Origin: an uncultured Parasphingopyxis sp.
GTDB taxonomy: Bacteria > Pseudomonadota > Alphaproteobacteria > Sphingomonadales > Sphingomonadaceae
Reading direction: 5' to 3'
Assembly (NCBI GenBank): GCA_947259005.1
Contig: CAMYKP010000009.1
Span: forward strand, 62,001-126,000
DNA: 64,000 bases
Made by a program: the position numbers and the translations under genes. Position 1 is the first letter of the stretch; every line of letters starts with the position of its first letter. Below are positions 20,215-32,797 of the stretch, piece by piece. The notes beneath the pieces were generated by a model. That model was not told the DNA's origin. It was given only the letters and a program-made list of their open reading frames with translations, and ran no database searches.

Positions 20215-20278
20215 CTTGAATGCCCGGGGCAGAGGCTTAAATGCGCTTGTGTTAGCACTCGTTCTTTTAGAGTGCTAA
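20215..20278 (+). promoter_or_regulatory. groESL promoter with CIRCE operator
   Basis: TTGAAT (20215-20220) and TTAAAT (20237-20242), 16 bases apart, give a plausible vegetative promoter; CTTGAA at 20214 also suits a heat-shock sigma -35. A perfect CIRCE element, TTAGCACTC-N9-GAGTGCTAA, occupies 20252-20278, at or just after the expected transcription start. CIRCE is the binding site of the repressor HrcA, so groESL is probably HrcA-controlled here. The groES start lies 97 bases further on. Confidence 0.93.
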
Positions 20279-20375
20279 AACGTGTTTTTTGCAGAATCTG
20301 GCGATGGGCTGGGCGCTCCAGGTGGAAACGTCTCGGCTCTCGCCTTTGATTTGGTAGTAGAAGAAAGGAATTACA

Positions 20376-20663
20376 ATGGGATTTCGTCCACTGCACGACC
20401 GTGTGCTGGTTCGCCGCGTAGAGGCTGACTCTAAGACTGCCGGAGGCATCATCATTCCGGATAGCGCTCAGGAAAAGCCGCAAGAAGGCGAAGTCGTAGC
20501 CGCCGGTTCGGGCCTTAAGTCCGACGATGGCAAGGTAACGCCGCTCGACGTCAAAAAGGGTGACAAGATCCTGTTCGGCAAATGGTCCGGCACCGAAGTC
20601 AAACTCAATGGCGAAGATCTGATCATCATGAAGGAAAGCGACATTCTCGGCATCGTTGGCTGA
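20376..20663 (+). CDS. groES: Co-chaperonin GroES
   Basis: 95 residues, standard for the 10-kDa heptameric lid of Gro[48 protein letters not shown] includes the mobile loop that docks onto GroEL, and the C-terminal [16 protein letters not shown] is the conserved roof/base strand. AGAAAGGAAT lies just before the ATG. It is the first gene of the heat-shock operon, 52 bases before groEL, under the CIRCE operator. Confidence 0.98.
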   Translation: MGFRPLHDRVLVRRVEADSKTAGGIIIPDSAQEKPQEGEVVAAGSGLKSDDGKVTPLDVKKGDKILFGKWSGTEVKLNGEDLIIMKESDILGIVG

Positions 20664-20709
20664 GGACCGCGCGCTTTTTTCTTTCAAGACCATCACAACA
20701 AAAAGGTAA

Positions 20710-22368
<1,659 letters not shown>

Positions 22369-22394
22369 ACCCGTCCGGCGTCAGCCAAACAAGG

Positions 22395-22427
22395 AAGGGC
22401 TGGAGGAGCAATCCTCCGGCCCTTTTT
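22395..22427 (+). terminator. Rho-independent terminator of groESL
   Basis: A 12-13 base stem, AGGGCTGGAGGA paired with TCCTCCGGCCCT (one G-T pair), with loop GCAA and a run of six T. It lies 26 bases after the groEL stop. Confidence 0.93.
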
Positions 22428-22474
22428 TATTGGCCCTGACCTGCTAGTCATTCGTCTACGGGGAGGATGTCCAT

Positions 22475-23539
22475 ATGCGCCGGGTATTGATCGGATTGGT
22501 GGCCCTTGCGGGCGCTGGCCTTGCGCTGGGCTGGTATTTCCAGGCCGAGATCGGTGAACGGCTTTTTGCGCAGGGCATTGCAGCGGCCATGAACCGCGAC
22601 GATATCGCAGCACTTCCCGACGGCCTTCATGTTGCGATGTGTGGCACTGGCTCCCCGATCCCCGATCCCAGTCGCGCGGGTCCCTGTACGGCGGTAATTG
22701 CCGGAGACCGGATTTTCATCGTCGATGTAGGGGGCGCAGCTGTGCGCAATTTCGGACCGATCGGCCTGCCGGTAGCTGATGTGGATGCGGTATTCCTGAC
22801 CCATTACCATTCCGATCATATCGACGGCCTGGGAGAACTGATGCTGCTACGCTGGACGGGCGGTGGATACAGTAGGCCATTGCCGATATTCGGGCCGACC
22901 AGGCTCGACGCCATTCTCGAAGGACTGGCTCAGGCCTATACCCCGGATACAGGATACCGTGTCGACCATCATGGCGAACAAGTGGTTCCGCCGAGTGGAC
23001 AGGGCGCAGTGGCCCGGACTTTCCCAGTGCCTGCAGAGAATGCTCTGCAAACCATATATAACGAAGATGGGGTGCGGGTGCAGGTCTTCGCCGTCGATCA
23101 TGGGCCGGTGCGCCCGACCGTGGGATATCGCTTCGACTATGGCAATAGATCGGTCGTTATCAGCGGGGACACGGTGCGTAGCGAGATGGTGGCCAGGGCT
23201 TGCGACGGATGCGACATTCTGGTTCATGAGGCGCTGAACAGCGATATGGTTGAGGTGGCGCGGCACCGGGTGGAAGCATCCGGCAATGCACGGCTCGCCC
23301 AGATCCTGGAAGACATCAAAAACTATCATACCAGCCCGGTCGAAGCTGAAGAAATCGCGGAACTCGGAAATGCCCGGATGCTGGTGCTGACGCATATCGT
23401 TCCGGCGGTGCCAAACGGGCTGATCGAAGCCTATTTCCTGCGTGGGACCGGTGAAGCCTATCGAGGCTCGACCGTACTGGCGCGCGACGGGATGTGGTTC
23501 AGCCTGCCCTCGGACAGCGACGCGATTGAACGCGACTGA
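22475..23539 (+). CDS. Membrane-anchored metallo-beta-lactamase-fold hydrolase
   Basis: 354 residues. GGGGAGGA at 22459-22466 supports the ATG at 22475. An N-terminal hydrophobic stretch (VLIGLVALAGAGLALGWYF) is an uncleaved anchor or signal. The metal-binding signature is FLTHYHSDHIDGLGELMLLRW, with later ligands in FAVDHGPVRPTVGYRF, VVISGDTVRSE and VLTHIVP. The order is like RNase Z/arylsulfatase-type members of the superfamily, but the export signal argues against tRNA processing. Substrate unknown. It is a single gene after the groEL terminator. Confidence 0.85.
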   Translation: MRRVLIGLVALAGAGLALGWYFQAEIGERLFAQGIAAAMNRDDIAALPDGLHVAMCGTGSPIPDPSRAGPCTAVIAGDRIFIVDVGGAAVRNFGPIGLPVADVDAVFLTHYHSDHIDGLGELMLLRWTGGGYSRPLPIFGPTRLDAILEGLAQAYTPDTGYRVDHHGEQVVPPSGQGAVARTFPVPAENALQTIYNEDGVRVQVFAVDHGPVRPTVGYRFDYGNRSVVISGDTVRSEMVARACDGCDILVHEALNSDMVEVARHRVEASGNARLAQILEDIKNYHTSPVEAEEIAELGNARMLVLTHIVPAVPNGLIEAYFLRGTGEAYRGSTVLARDGMWFSLPSDSDAIERD

Positions 23540-23551
23540 GGGATATTTCTC

Positions 23552-23761
23552 TTACTGTCCGGCGTCCGGATCTGCAGCGGGCTCCGGGTCGGGCGTCTGG
23601 ACCGCCGCCTCATATTCAGCCTGAGCTTGGTCAAGCGCTGCCGCGGCTTCGTCGAGCTGGTTCTCTTCGGCGCTGGTGATGCCCTCCTGGCTTTCCTGGC
23701 TACCGCACGCGGCGAGAAGAATGGCTGTTGCCAGTGGAACGACAATGCGGGTGTTCGTCAT
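23552..23761 (-). CDS. Small lipoprotein, function unknown
   Basis: 69 residues from the ATG at 23761, chosen over an upstream TTG because GGGGGAGGT precedes it and because a lipoprotein signal follows directly (MTNTRIVVPLATAILLAACGSQ; lipobox LAAC). The mature part is short, acidic and helical-looking (SAEENQLDEAAAALDQAQAEYEAAV) with a Pro/Asp/Ala tail. I do not recognise a family. A second small acidic lipoprotein gene lies 123 bases upstream on the same strand. Confidence 0.65.
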   Translation of the reverse strand: MTNTRIVVPLATAILLAACGSQESQEGITSAEENQLDEAAAALDQAQAEYEAAVQTPDPEPAADPDAGQ

Positions 23762-23823
23762 GCAATTACCTCCCCCGATATGGCCAGTCGAACCGGCACT
23801 TAGAGGTCTTTTGTCAGCAAAGA

Positions 23824-23860
23824 AAAAGGCCGCGCCCAGATGCCGGGCGCGGCCTTTCCT
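23824..23860 (-). terminator. Rho-independent terminator after the acidic lipoprotein gene
   Basis: A 12-base perfect stem (AAGGCCGCGCCC with GGGCGCGGCCTT) followed, read on the minus strand, by TTTTTCTTT. It lies 25 bases past the stop of the lipoprotein gene at 23885-24136. Confidence 0.85.
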
Positions 23861-23884
23861 GTTCGTTTGCAATAAGGGCGTGCC

Positions 23885-24136
23885 TTATTCAGTCGGAGCT
23901 TCTTCGCCCATGGCTTCGTCGACAGCAGCTTCAGCGTCGCCAGCCATCTCGTCCATTTCAGCCATTGCGTCGTCGGCAGCAGCTTCCATGTCAGCAGCGG
24001 CTTCGTCAGCAGCAGCCTCAACATCGGCAACAGCTTCGGATGCGTCATCAGCAGCCGCATCCTGCTCAACTTCCGAGCATGCAGCGAGGCCGAGCGAAGC
24101 GGCGAGAGCCAAAGGCAATGCAAAAGTCTTAGTCAT
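23885..24136 (-). CDS. Small highly acidic Ala/Asp/Glu-rich lipoprotein
   Basis: 83 residues. The signal peptide with lipobox is clear (ALPLALAASLGLAACSE). After the Cys the protein is almost entirely Ala, Asp, Glu, Val and Met in an approximate heptad rhythm (ADVEAAADEAAADMEAAADDAMAEMDEMA), so it should form a long, very acidic helix at the membrane. Similar low-complexity lipoproteins are common in sphingomonads, but I know no function. It has its own terminator downstream. Confidence 0.7.
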   Translation of the reverse strand: MTKTFALPLALAASLGLAACSEVEQDAAADDASEAVADVEAAADEAAADMEAAADDAMAEMDEMAGDAEAAVDEAMGEEAPTE

Positions 24137-24265
24137 GGGTCGTTCTCCCAGTGGTTGGAATATTCAGTGTAACGACTTTGGCTCTCAAGGGAGTATCCCC
24201 CGAAACCAGTCACGCATTTTTTACAGCGCCTTGGCCGGTAAAGCAATATTTAGCTGAATCGCCGC

Positions 24266-25132
24266 TTATTCGGGTTCGATGGGGGCAGTCTCTTCTAGTT
24301 CGGCCTCTGCCGGCGGGATGGCTTCAGGCGCAGCCTCTTCGAAGTCTTCGAGATCATCCAGCGCCGCTTCGAAGGCTGCGTCGTCGGCCTCACTCAGACC
24401 CTCACCGTCGCCCGTCAGGCTCGCCGTATCATAGTTGAGTATTGCGGCTTCGCGGCTTTGGAAAAATGCAGATCGGGCGGCTGCATAAGGGTCGGCGCTG
24501 CTTTCGAGAAAGGCATCCACCCCGCTTTCTGAAAGTTCGGCCCGGGTGCTAATGATGCTGGCGGCTCTTATTCCCCATTGTTCCTGGGTCGTGAGGTTCA
24601 GTCCGCGACTGAAGAATATCGAAACGGGATTGGCAATGAAATCGACAACCGCGCCGAATGTGTCGCGCTGGGTGGAAGGTCCGAGCAACGGATTCATGAC
24701 ATAGCCGCCATCGCCGACGCCCCATACGGCGAGGGTTTGTCCGAAATCCTCGGGCGCGGGTTCGATCCCCATTTCGGTGGCATGATCGGCCAGACCACCC
24801 ACGCCGATTGTCGAATTGACGATGAACCGTCCCAGATTGCGTAATGCCCGGTCAGGCCTGCCCTGCAACAGGTTGTTGATCATCGACCAGGGCTCGCTGA
24901 GGTTACGAAAGACATTGGCAATGCCGCGGCGTGCAGGCTGCGGCGTGATCGTGCGATACACATCGGCGGTCGGACTGATCAGGACATCGTCAATCGCCTG
25001 ATTGACCGCCCACATGTCACGGTTGAATTCTTCATGACGATCGCGGTCGGCCATACCGTTTGGTCCGGCCATGGTCGTCGCGCAGGCGCTCAAGAACAGC
25101 ATCAGCAACAATGATGTCAAAAGCTTACGCAA
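24266..25132 (-). CDS. mlaA: MlaA-family outer-membrane lipoprotein (VacJ)
   Basis: 288 residues. The signal peptide ends in lipobox LSAC (Cys17). MlaA removes mislocalised phospholipids from the outer leaflet of the outer membrane as part of the Mla pathway. Conserved family blocks follow: DRDRHEEFNRDMWAVNQAIDD, YRTITPQPARRGIANVFRNLSEPWSMINNLLQG, LGRFIVNSTIGVGGLAD and PEDFGQTLAVWGVGDGGYVMNPLLGPSTQRD. The last 40 residues are an acidic Glu/Pro/Ala tail beyond the domain. The mlaBCDEF genes are not adjacent. Confidence 0.92.
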   Translation of the reverse strand: MRKLLTSLLLMLFLSACATTMAGPNGMADRDRHEEFNRDMWAVNQAIDDVLISPTADVYRTITPQPARRGIANVFRNLSEPWSMINNLLQGRPDRALRNLGRFIVNSTIGVGGLADHATEMGIEPAPEDFGQTLAVWGVGDGGYVMNPLLGPSTQRDTFGAVVDFIANPVSIFFSRGLNLTTQEQWGIRAASIISTRAELSESGVDAFLESSADPYAAARSAFFQSREAAILNYDTASLTGDGEGLSEADDAAFEAALDDLEDFEEAAPEAIPPAEAELEETAPIEPE

Positions 25133-25291
25133 CGAAACAGTCTCCGAAATACAGGGAATTTCAGCGCATGAAATGCCTTGGACGGTTGCTCCTGTCGAGT
25201 CATTTGAAGATTAATGTCTTGGCGTTCCCTAGTGGAGAATGCGGCGCGAAAGCCCTGTAAAGCAGTCTAAAACTGGCTGAATCATGGGTGG

Positions 25292-25320
25292 TTGACCACA
25301 TATAAAGATATCTTTATGTC
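25292..25320 (+). promoter_or_regulatory. Promoter and 16-bp operator-like palindrome before the methionine operon
   Basis: The perfect palindrome ATAAAGATATCTTTAT covers 25302-25317. TTGACC (25292-25297) and TATGTC (25315-25320), 17 bases apart, would be the -35 and -10, so the palindrome fills the spacer. The transcription start would fall at about 25327-25328, on the ATG of the regulator gene, and no Shine-Dalgarno sequence is present, which suggests a leaderless message. A repressor bound here would block RNA polymerase. Confidence 0.6.
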
Positions 25321-25327
25321 TTTATAA

Positions 25328-26287
25328 ATGAGAGCTGAACTCGAAATCTTCAGAGCACTGGCTGATCCAACCCGGCTCAGGATCGTGGCGCTTTTGCGCG
25401 CGATGGAGCTGTCCGTCGGTGAATTGGCCCAGGTGTTGGGACAAAGCCAGCCGCGCGTATCCCGCCATGTCAAAATCCTTGTCGACGCCGGACTCGCCGA
25501 GCGCCGCAAGGAAGGCAGCTGGGTTTTTCTTGGGCTGGGCAATACGATACGGGTACGCCCCTTGCTCAATGCGATCGATGGCTGGTCCGAACCCGGTGAA
25601 GATCATTGGACCCGCGCCGATATTGCACGGTTAGCTGCGGTTCGCGCAGACCGCCAAGTGGCGGCCGAAGCCTATTTTGCCGCCCATGCAGAACAATGGG
25701 ACGCAATCCGCTCCCTGCATGTGGCGGAGAGCGAAGTCGAAGCGGCGATGGCGCGCGCCCTTGAGAAGGATGCGATTGGCAGGCTGGTCGATATCGGAAC
25801 GGGAACTGGCCGGATTCTTGAGTTGTTCGGTGCACAGGCTGGCAATGCGATTGGCATAGACCGCAGCCCGGAAATGCTCCGTCTGGCGCGAGCGAAACTC
25901 GCACAGGTCGGCCTCGAAAAGGCCGAGGTGAGGCAAGGCGACATGTATGCGCTGGAGCTGCCGAGCGGTAGCGCGGATACCGTGGTTCTGCATCAGGTGC
26001 TTCATTATGCGCAGCAGCCTGCAGCGGCGATCGCCGAAGCGGCTCGGCTGCTCGATACTGGCGGTCGCTTGCTGATCGTCGATTTTGCTGCGCATGAGCG
26101 GGAGGATTTGCGCAGTCAGAACGCCCATGCCCGGCTCGGATTTTCCGAAGAACAGATTGCGAAATGGTTCGCTGCCGCCCGGATCGAAGGCGGGCTTGTC
26201 GATGAGCTTGGAGGCGGCGAACTTACAGTAAAATTATGGTCCGGTCGCCGTTTGGCCGATCCGCGTTTGAAGGTAGTAGCCGCATGA
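25328..26287 (+). CDS. ArsR-family regulator fused to a SAM-dependent methyltransferase domain
   Basis: 319 residues. Residues about 1-85 are an ArsR winged helix (FRALADPTRLRIVALLRAMELSVGELAQVLGQSQPRVSRHVKILVDAGLAERRKEGSWVFLGL). Residues about 130-300 are a class I methyltransferase fold, with the SAM motif LVDIGTGTGRILELFGAQAGNAIGIDRSPEMLRLA, then GDMYALELPSGSADTVVLHQVLHY and LLDTGGRLLIVDFAAHEREDLR. The stop overlaps the metF start (ATGA), and metH1-metH2 follow. The arrangement suggests a regulator that senses SAM or SAH through its methyltransferase domain and controls the methionine cycle; ArsR-family control of SAM-cycle genes (SahR) is known elsewhere. Direct enzymatic activity is not excluded. 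Confidence 0.85.
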   Translation: MRAELEIFRALADPTRLRIVALLRAMELSVGELAQVLGQSQPRVSRHVKILVDAGLAERRKEGSWVFLGLGNTIRVRPLLNAIDGWSEPGEDHWTRADIARLAAVRADRQVAAEAYFAAHAEQWDAIRSLHVAESEVEAAMARALEKDAIGRLVDIGTGTGRILELFGAQAGNAIGIDRSPEMLRLARAKLAQVGLEKAEVRQGDMYALELPSGSADTVVLHQVLHYAQQPAAAIAEAARLLDTGGRLLIVDFAAHEREDLRSQNAHARLGFSEEQIAKWFAAARIEGGLVDELGGGELTVKLWSGRRLADPRLKVVAA

Positions 26288-27228
26288 ATTTGACCGTCGA
26301 TCAGCTGCATGAGGCGCGCCGCGCGACCGATGACCCGCTTTTTGCGGATCTCGCCGGCGATTCGAAGATATCGTTCGAATTCTTCCCGCCGAAAAATGAA
26401 AAGATGGAAGCGACGCTCTGGGATTCGATCAAGACGCTGGAGCCGCTCAATCCGCGCTTCGTGTCGGTTACTTATGGTGCTGGTGGGTCTACCCGCGAAC
26501 GCACGCATGCGACGGTCCGGAGGATAGTCGAGGAAACGCCGATCCAGGCTGCGGCGCACCTGACTTGTGTCGATGCCAGCAAGGCGGAAATCGAAGAGGT
26601 TATTGGCGATTATTGGGATGCCGGAGTCCGGCATATCGTGGCGCTCAGGGGAGATCCGCCGCGCAAGGGCAATGCTTTCGAACCCTTCCAGCCGCATCCC
26701 GAGGGTTATGCAAGTGCCGCCGAACTGGTCGCCGGTATCAAGGCGTTCAAGCCGTTCGAAGTATCGGTGGCTGCCTATCCCGAAGTGCATCCGGAAGCCG
26801 ATTGCCCGCAGGCCGATCTCGACAATCTCAAGCGCAAGCTTGATGCCGGGGCGACCCGCGCCATCACCCAGTTCTTTTTCTCTGCCGAAAATTTCTTCCG
26901 CTTTCGGGACGAAGTAGCCGCAGCTGGGATCAATGCTGAGATCGTGCCCGGCATATTGCCGGTTTCGAATGTTGCTACCACTCAGCGTATCGCCAGCATG
27001 TGCGGCGCGACGATCCCGCCATGGATGAACCGGTTATTCGAAGGCCTGGACGAGTTGCCTTCTGCACGCCAGCTGATCGCGGCGACTGTCGCGGCCGAGA
27101 TGTGTCGCAAACTGTATGCGGGTGGCGTCCGCGAGTTCCATTTCTATACGCTCAACCGTGCGGAGCTTTCCTACGCTATCTGCCATCTGCTCGGCATGAG
27201 GCCGCGCACGCAGGATCAAACATCATGA
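26284..27228 (+). CDS. metF: 5,10-Methylenetetrahydrofolate reductase
   Basis: 314 residues from the ATG at 26284, which overlaps the stop of the upstream regulator. MetF uses FAD and NAD(P)H to make 5-methyltetrahydrofolate for MetH. KISFEFFPPKNEKME is the family's opening strand with the catalytic Glu; VTYGAGGSTRERT, AAHLTCVDASKAEI, HIVALRGDPPRKG and ITQFFFSAENFFRFRDE follow in the expected order. The C-terminal FHFYTLNRAELSYAICHLLG closes the barrel. The stop overlaps the metH1 start by four bases. Confidence 0.97.
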   Translation: MNLTVDQLHEARRATDDPLFADLAGDSKISFEFFPPKNEKMEATLWDSIKTLEPLNPRFVSVTYGAGGSTRERTHATVRRIVEETPIQAAAHLTCVDASKAEIEEVIGDYWDAGVRHIVALRGDPPRKGNAFEPFQPHPEGYASAAELVAGIKAFKPFEVSVAAYPEVHPEADCPQADLDNLKRKLDAGATRAITQFFFSAENFFRFRDEVAAAGINAEIVPGILPVSNVATTQRIASMCGATIPPWMNRLFEGLDELPSARQLIAATVAAEMCRKLYAGGVREFHFYTLNRAELSYAICHLLGMRPRTQDQTS

Positions 27229-28271
27229 CCGATATTGCAGAGCAAATCCGCGCATTAGCGGCAGAACGCATCCTTGTGTTCGACGGCGCCTGGGGTACGG
27301 CAATCCAGAATTACTCTCTGGATGAAGCCGGCTATCGTGGAGCCCGCGAATTCCGGCTCGATCAAAAGGGTAATAACGATCTGCTCTGTCTGACCCAGCC
27401 GCACATCGTCGAAGAGATTACCGACGCCTACCTCGATGCCGGGGCCGATATCGTCTCGACGAACACATTCAGCGGAACGACAATCAGCCAGGCCGATTAT
27501 GGCGACGAGGCTTTGGTCCATGAGCTGAATGTTGCGGCTGCCCGGATCGCCCGCAATGCGGCGGATGCTGCCTCGACCCCTGAAAAGCCGCGCTTTGTAG
27601 CCGGTTCGATCGGCCCGACCAACAAGACCCTGTCTCTGTCGCCGGACGTCAACGATCCCGGCTTTCGCGAGGTCGATTTCGACGAGATGAAACAGGTATA
27701 TGGGGAACAGATCGATGGGCTGATCGAAGGCGGTGTCGACATGCTGCTCGTCGAAACGATCTTCGACACCTTGAACGCCAAGGCTGCGATCATGGCCGCG
27801 CATGAATCGGGGGATCGGCACGGCAAGTCGCTGCCGCTTATTCTGTCGATGACGATCACCGATATGTCCGGACGCAACCTGTCCGGTCATTCGATTGAGT
27901 CCTTCTGGGCTGCGGTGCGCCATTCCGCGCCGCTCGCGGTTGGACTCAACTGTTCGTTCGGAGCGAACAAGCTGCGTCCGCATATGCAGGCCATATCGGA
28001 AATCGCCGACACCCTGGTGATCGGCTATCCCAATGCCGGGCTACCGAATGATCTTGGCGAATATGACGAGGACGCCGAACATACACGCGACAAGGTCAGT
28101 CAGTGGATCGACATGGGGCTGGTCAATATCGTCGGGGGTTGTTGCGGGACCACGCCCGAGCATATCCGGGCGATCGCCGAACTCGTCGACGGAAAGCCGC
28201 CCCGTAAAATCCCAGATCCGATTACACGCACCTTCCTCACCGGCCTTGAGCCGATGACGCTTGCCGCCTGA
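27225..28271 (+). CDS. metH: Methionine synthase, homocysteine-binding subunit (split MetH, N-terminal part)
   Basis: 348 residues from the ATG at 27225. This is only the Zn-dependent homocysteine S-methyltransferase barrel of cobalamin-dependent MetH. It opens with [24 protein letters not shown]; zinc ligands lie in [12 protein letters not shown] and [13 protein letters not shown]. It ends there, and the rest of MetH is encoded by the next gene after an eight-base gap. Two separate polypeptides are clearly intended: there is a proper stop, then a new ATG in a different frame. ATGA overlap with metF puts it in the same operon. Confidence 0.94.
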   Translation: MTDIAEQIRALAAERILVFDGAWGTAIQNYSLDEAGYRGAREFRLDQKGNNDLLCLTQPHIVEEITDAYLDAGADIVSTNTFSGTTISQADYGDEALVHELNVAAARIARNAADAASTPEKPRFVAGSIGPTNKTLSLSPDVNDPGFREVDFDEMKQVYGEQIDGLIEGGVDMLLVETIFDTLNAKAAIMAAHESGDRHGKSLPLILSMTITDMSGRNLSGHSIESFWAAVRHSAPLAVGLNCSFGANKLRPHMQAISEIADTLVIGYPNAGLPNDLGEYDEDAEHTRDKVSQWIDMGLVNIVGGCCGTTPEHIRAIAELVDGKPPRKIPDPITRTFLTGLEPMTLAA

Positions 28272-28279
28272 AAGTTTCG

Positions 28280-30916
<2,637 letters not shown>

Positions 30917-30963
30917 ATTGGCCTGAAAAGAGCATTAACGCGCTGAAAAGACGATGTTAACTG

Positions 30964-30969
30964 TATAAT
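30964..30969 (+). promoter_or_regulatory. Candidate -10 box before the beta-helix protein gene
   Basis: A perfect TATAAT at 30964-30969 lies 58 bases before the ATG at 31027. The best -35 is weak (CTGAAA at 30943-30948, spacing 15), so only the -10 is convincing. Confidence 0.4.
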
Positions 30970-31026
30970 TTCGGACTTTCTTAACCGTTGAACGCGCATC
31001 GCGAGGCATTCTCTTGGGAGAGTGTC

Positions 31027-31968
31027 ATGCGCATTTCACCTGTTGTCATCCTGGCCGTACTTCTTGCTCTTGGCGTGCCGCTTGCCGCCCAGCGGCCCAG
31101 CGCACCCTTTGTCGTCGAGGAAACAGGGCAGGGCTTTTCCCGTCTCGATCAAGCTGTGGATGCCATTGGCGGCCGGCAGGGAACGATCATTATTGCGCCC
31201 GGCACCTATCGCCAATGCGCGGTGCAGGAAGCTGGCATGATCACCTATCGCGCGGCAGAACCGGGTACGGCGATCTTCGATGGCGTAGCCTGCGAACAAA
31301 AGGCTGCACTGGTCCTGCGCGGACGGGCGGCGCTTGTGGATGGGCTGATATTCCAGAATATCTCTGTGCCCGATGCCAATGGCGCAGGTATCCGGATCGA
31401 ACGGGGCAATCTCCAGGTTCAAAATTCCATGTTTCGCGATAGCGAGCAGGGCATTCTCTCTGCTGAAGATCGCGGCGCGACGATCAGCATCGACCGTTCG
31501 ACCTTTTCCGGCCTTGGGCGCTGCGATCGCGGTTATTCCTGCGCGCACAGCATCTATATCGGCCGCTATGGTGCGCTGGAAGTCACCCGGTCGCGTTTCG
31601 AGCGCGGAACAGGGGGGCACTATGTGAAGAGCCATACACCGCAGATACGTATCACCGATTCAAGCTTTGACGACACGGCAGGCAGTGCCACCAACTATAT
31701 GATCGATCTGCCTTCGGGTGCGGTTGGCACGATAGCCAACAACATCTTTGTGCAGGGCGAGAACAAGGAAAACTGGAGCGCCTTTATTGCGGTATCCGCC
31801 GAGGGTGGCGGCAACAGCAGCGCGGGTTTGGTCATCGCTGACAATGAGGCTTCGCTCGCACCCGGAGTACGCCGGAACACCTGGTTCGTGGCCGACTGGA
31901 GCGGCGATAGGCTCAGCATCGGCGAGAACAGTCTTGGCGAACGGATCGCGGTTTTCGACAGCCGTTAG
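31027..31968 (+). CDS. Secreted right-handed beta-helix protein
   Basis: 313 residues from the ATG at 31027, chosen because GGGAG precedes it and a signal peptide follows (MRISPVVILAVLLALGVPLAAQ). The body shows the short-repeat pattern of parallel beta-helix proteins: GTIIIAPGTYRQCAVQ, IRIERGNLQVQNSMFRDSEQGILS, LEVTRSRFERGTGGHYVKSHTPQIRITDSSFDDTAGSATNYMIDLP. Such folds occur in polysaccharide lyases and in epimerases, but no catalytic residue set can be assigned. Probably periplasmic or secreted and carbohydrate-related. Confidence 0.75.
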   Translation: MRISPVVILAVLLALGVPLAAQRPSAPFVVEETGQGFSRLDQAVDAIGGRQGTIIIAPGTYRQCAVQEAGMITYRAAEPGTAIFDGVACEQKAALVLRGRAALVDGLIFQNISVPDANGAGIRIERGNLQVQNSMFRDSEQGILSAEDRGATISIDRSTFSGLGRCDRGYSCAHSIYIGRYGALEVTRSRFERGTGGHYVKSHTPQIRITDSSFDDTAGSATNYMIDLPSGAVGTIANNIFVQGENKENWSAFIAVSAEGGGNSSAGLVIADNEASLAPGVRRNTWFVADWSGDRLSIGENSLGERIAVFDSR

Positions 31969-32000
31969 GGCATGGAGAGCCGTGCTCGGCTTGCTTTGCT

Positions 32001-32018
32001 GTATTGCATATGCAATAC
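32001..32018. promoter_or_regulatory. Perfect 18-bp palindrome upstream of the DUF4386 gene
   Basis: GTATTGCATATGCAATAC is an exact inverted repeat with no spacer, ending 30 bases before the ATG at 32049. Its length, perfect symmetry and position point to an operator for a dimeric regulator, which is not encoded next to it. Confidence 0.55.
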
Positions 32019-32048
32019 GCATAGCCGCTGAATTGTCACGAGGGCTTC

Positions 32049-32747
32049 ATGACCCAACAATCTGAATCTGCATCTCTGCCGAACTGGGGCCGTCTGGCTG
32101 GCCTGTGCTACCTGTTCATCATCATCGGCGGACTGTTCAGCGAGGCCTATGTCCGCGGCAGTATTATCGTTGCCGGCGATGCCGGAGACACGGCGCGCGC
32201 GATTATCGAGAATGAGGATTTCTGGCGAATGGGAGCAACCGTCAACCTGCTCTACCTTGCCCTTAACATTCCGGTCGGCGCATTCTTCTATCTGCTGTTT
32301 CGGCGAGCAGCTCCGGCCCTGTCCCTGATGATGCTGATGTTTATCGGGCTGTGCGCGACGGTCGAAGCCGTCAATTTGCTCAATATGACAGGATCGTTCG
32401 GATTATTGGGTAATCCGGACGCGCTTGGCGGGCTGAACGCGGAACAACGCGAAGCCCTGGCCTATTCCGGACTGCGGCAATTCTCGATGGGTATGTCTGT
32501 AGCCTTGGTCTTTTTTGGCTTTTTCTGTGTGATACTCGGCAAACTCATCTGGCAAATGCCTGTCCTGCCACGGGCGATAGGTGCGCTGATGATGCTGGCC
32601 GGATTTTGCTATCTGATAAACAGCGTGGTGAATATCAGCGGTCTCGATCTTCCCGTATCACCGTGGATATTGCTGCCATGCCTTGTCGCGGAACTGTCTG
32701 TCGCGCTCTGGTTGCTTGTTCGGGGCGTGCGGACGGAGCAGGGCTAG
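32049..32747 (+). CDS. DUF4386 integral membrane protein
   Basis: 232 residues with six predicted membrane helices. The opening GRLAGLCYLFIIIGGLFSEAYVRG and the middle LALNIPVGAFFYLLFRRAAPALSLMMLMFIGLCATVEAVNLL match the DUF4386 family, which has no known biochemical role. A perfect 18-base palindrome upstream suggests specific regulation. The sulfatase gene follows after 50 bases on the same strand. Confidence 0.8.
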   Translation: MTQQSESASLPNWGRLAGLCYLFIIIGGLFSEAYVRGSIIVAGDAGDTARAIIENEDFWRMGATVNLLYLALNIPVGAFFYLLFRRAAPALSLMMLMFIGLCATVEAVNLLNMTGSFGLLGNPDALGGLNAEQREALAYSGLRQFSMGMSVALVFFGFFCVILGKLIWQMPVLPRAIGALMMLAGFCYLINSVVNISGLDLPVSPWILLPCLVAELSVALWLLVRGVRTEQG

Positions 32748-32797
32748 ACTGCCGACAAAGAATTGACTTCCAGGCCGTGCTTGCGGACAGTCTGGCG

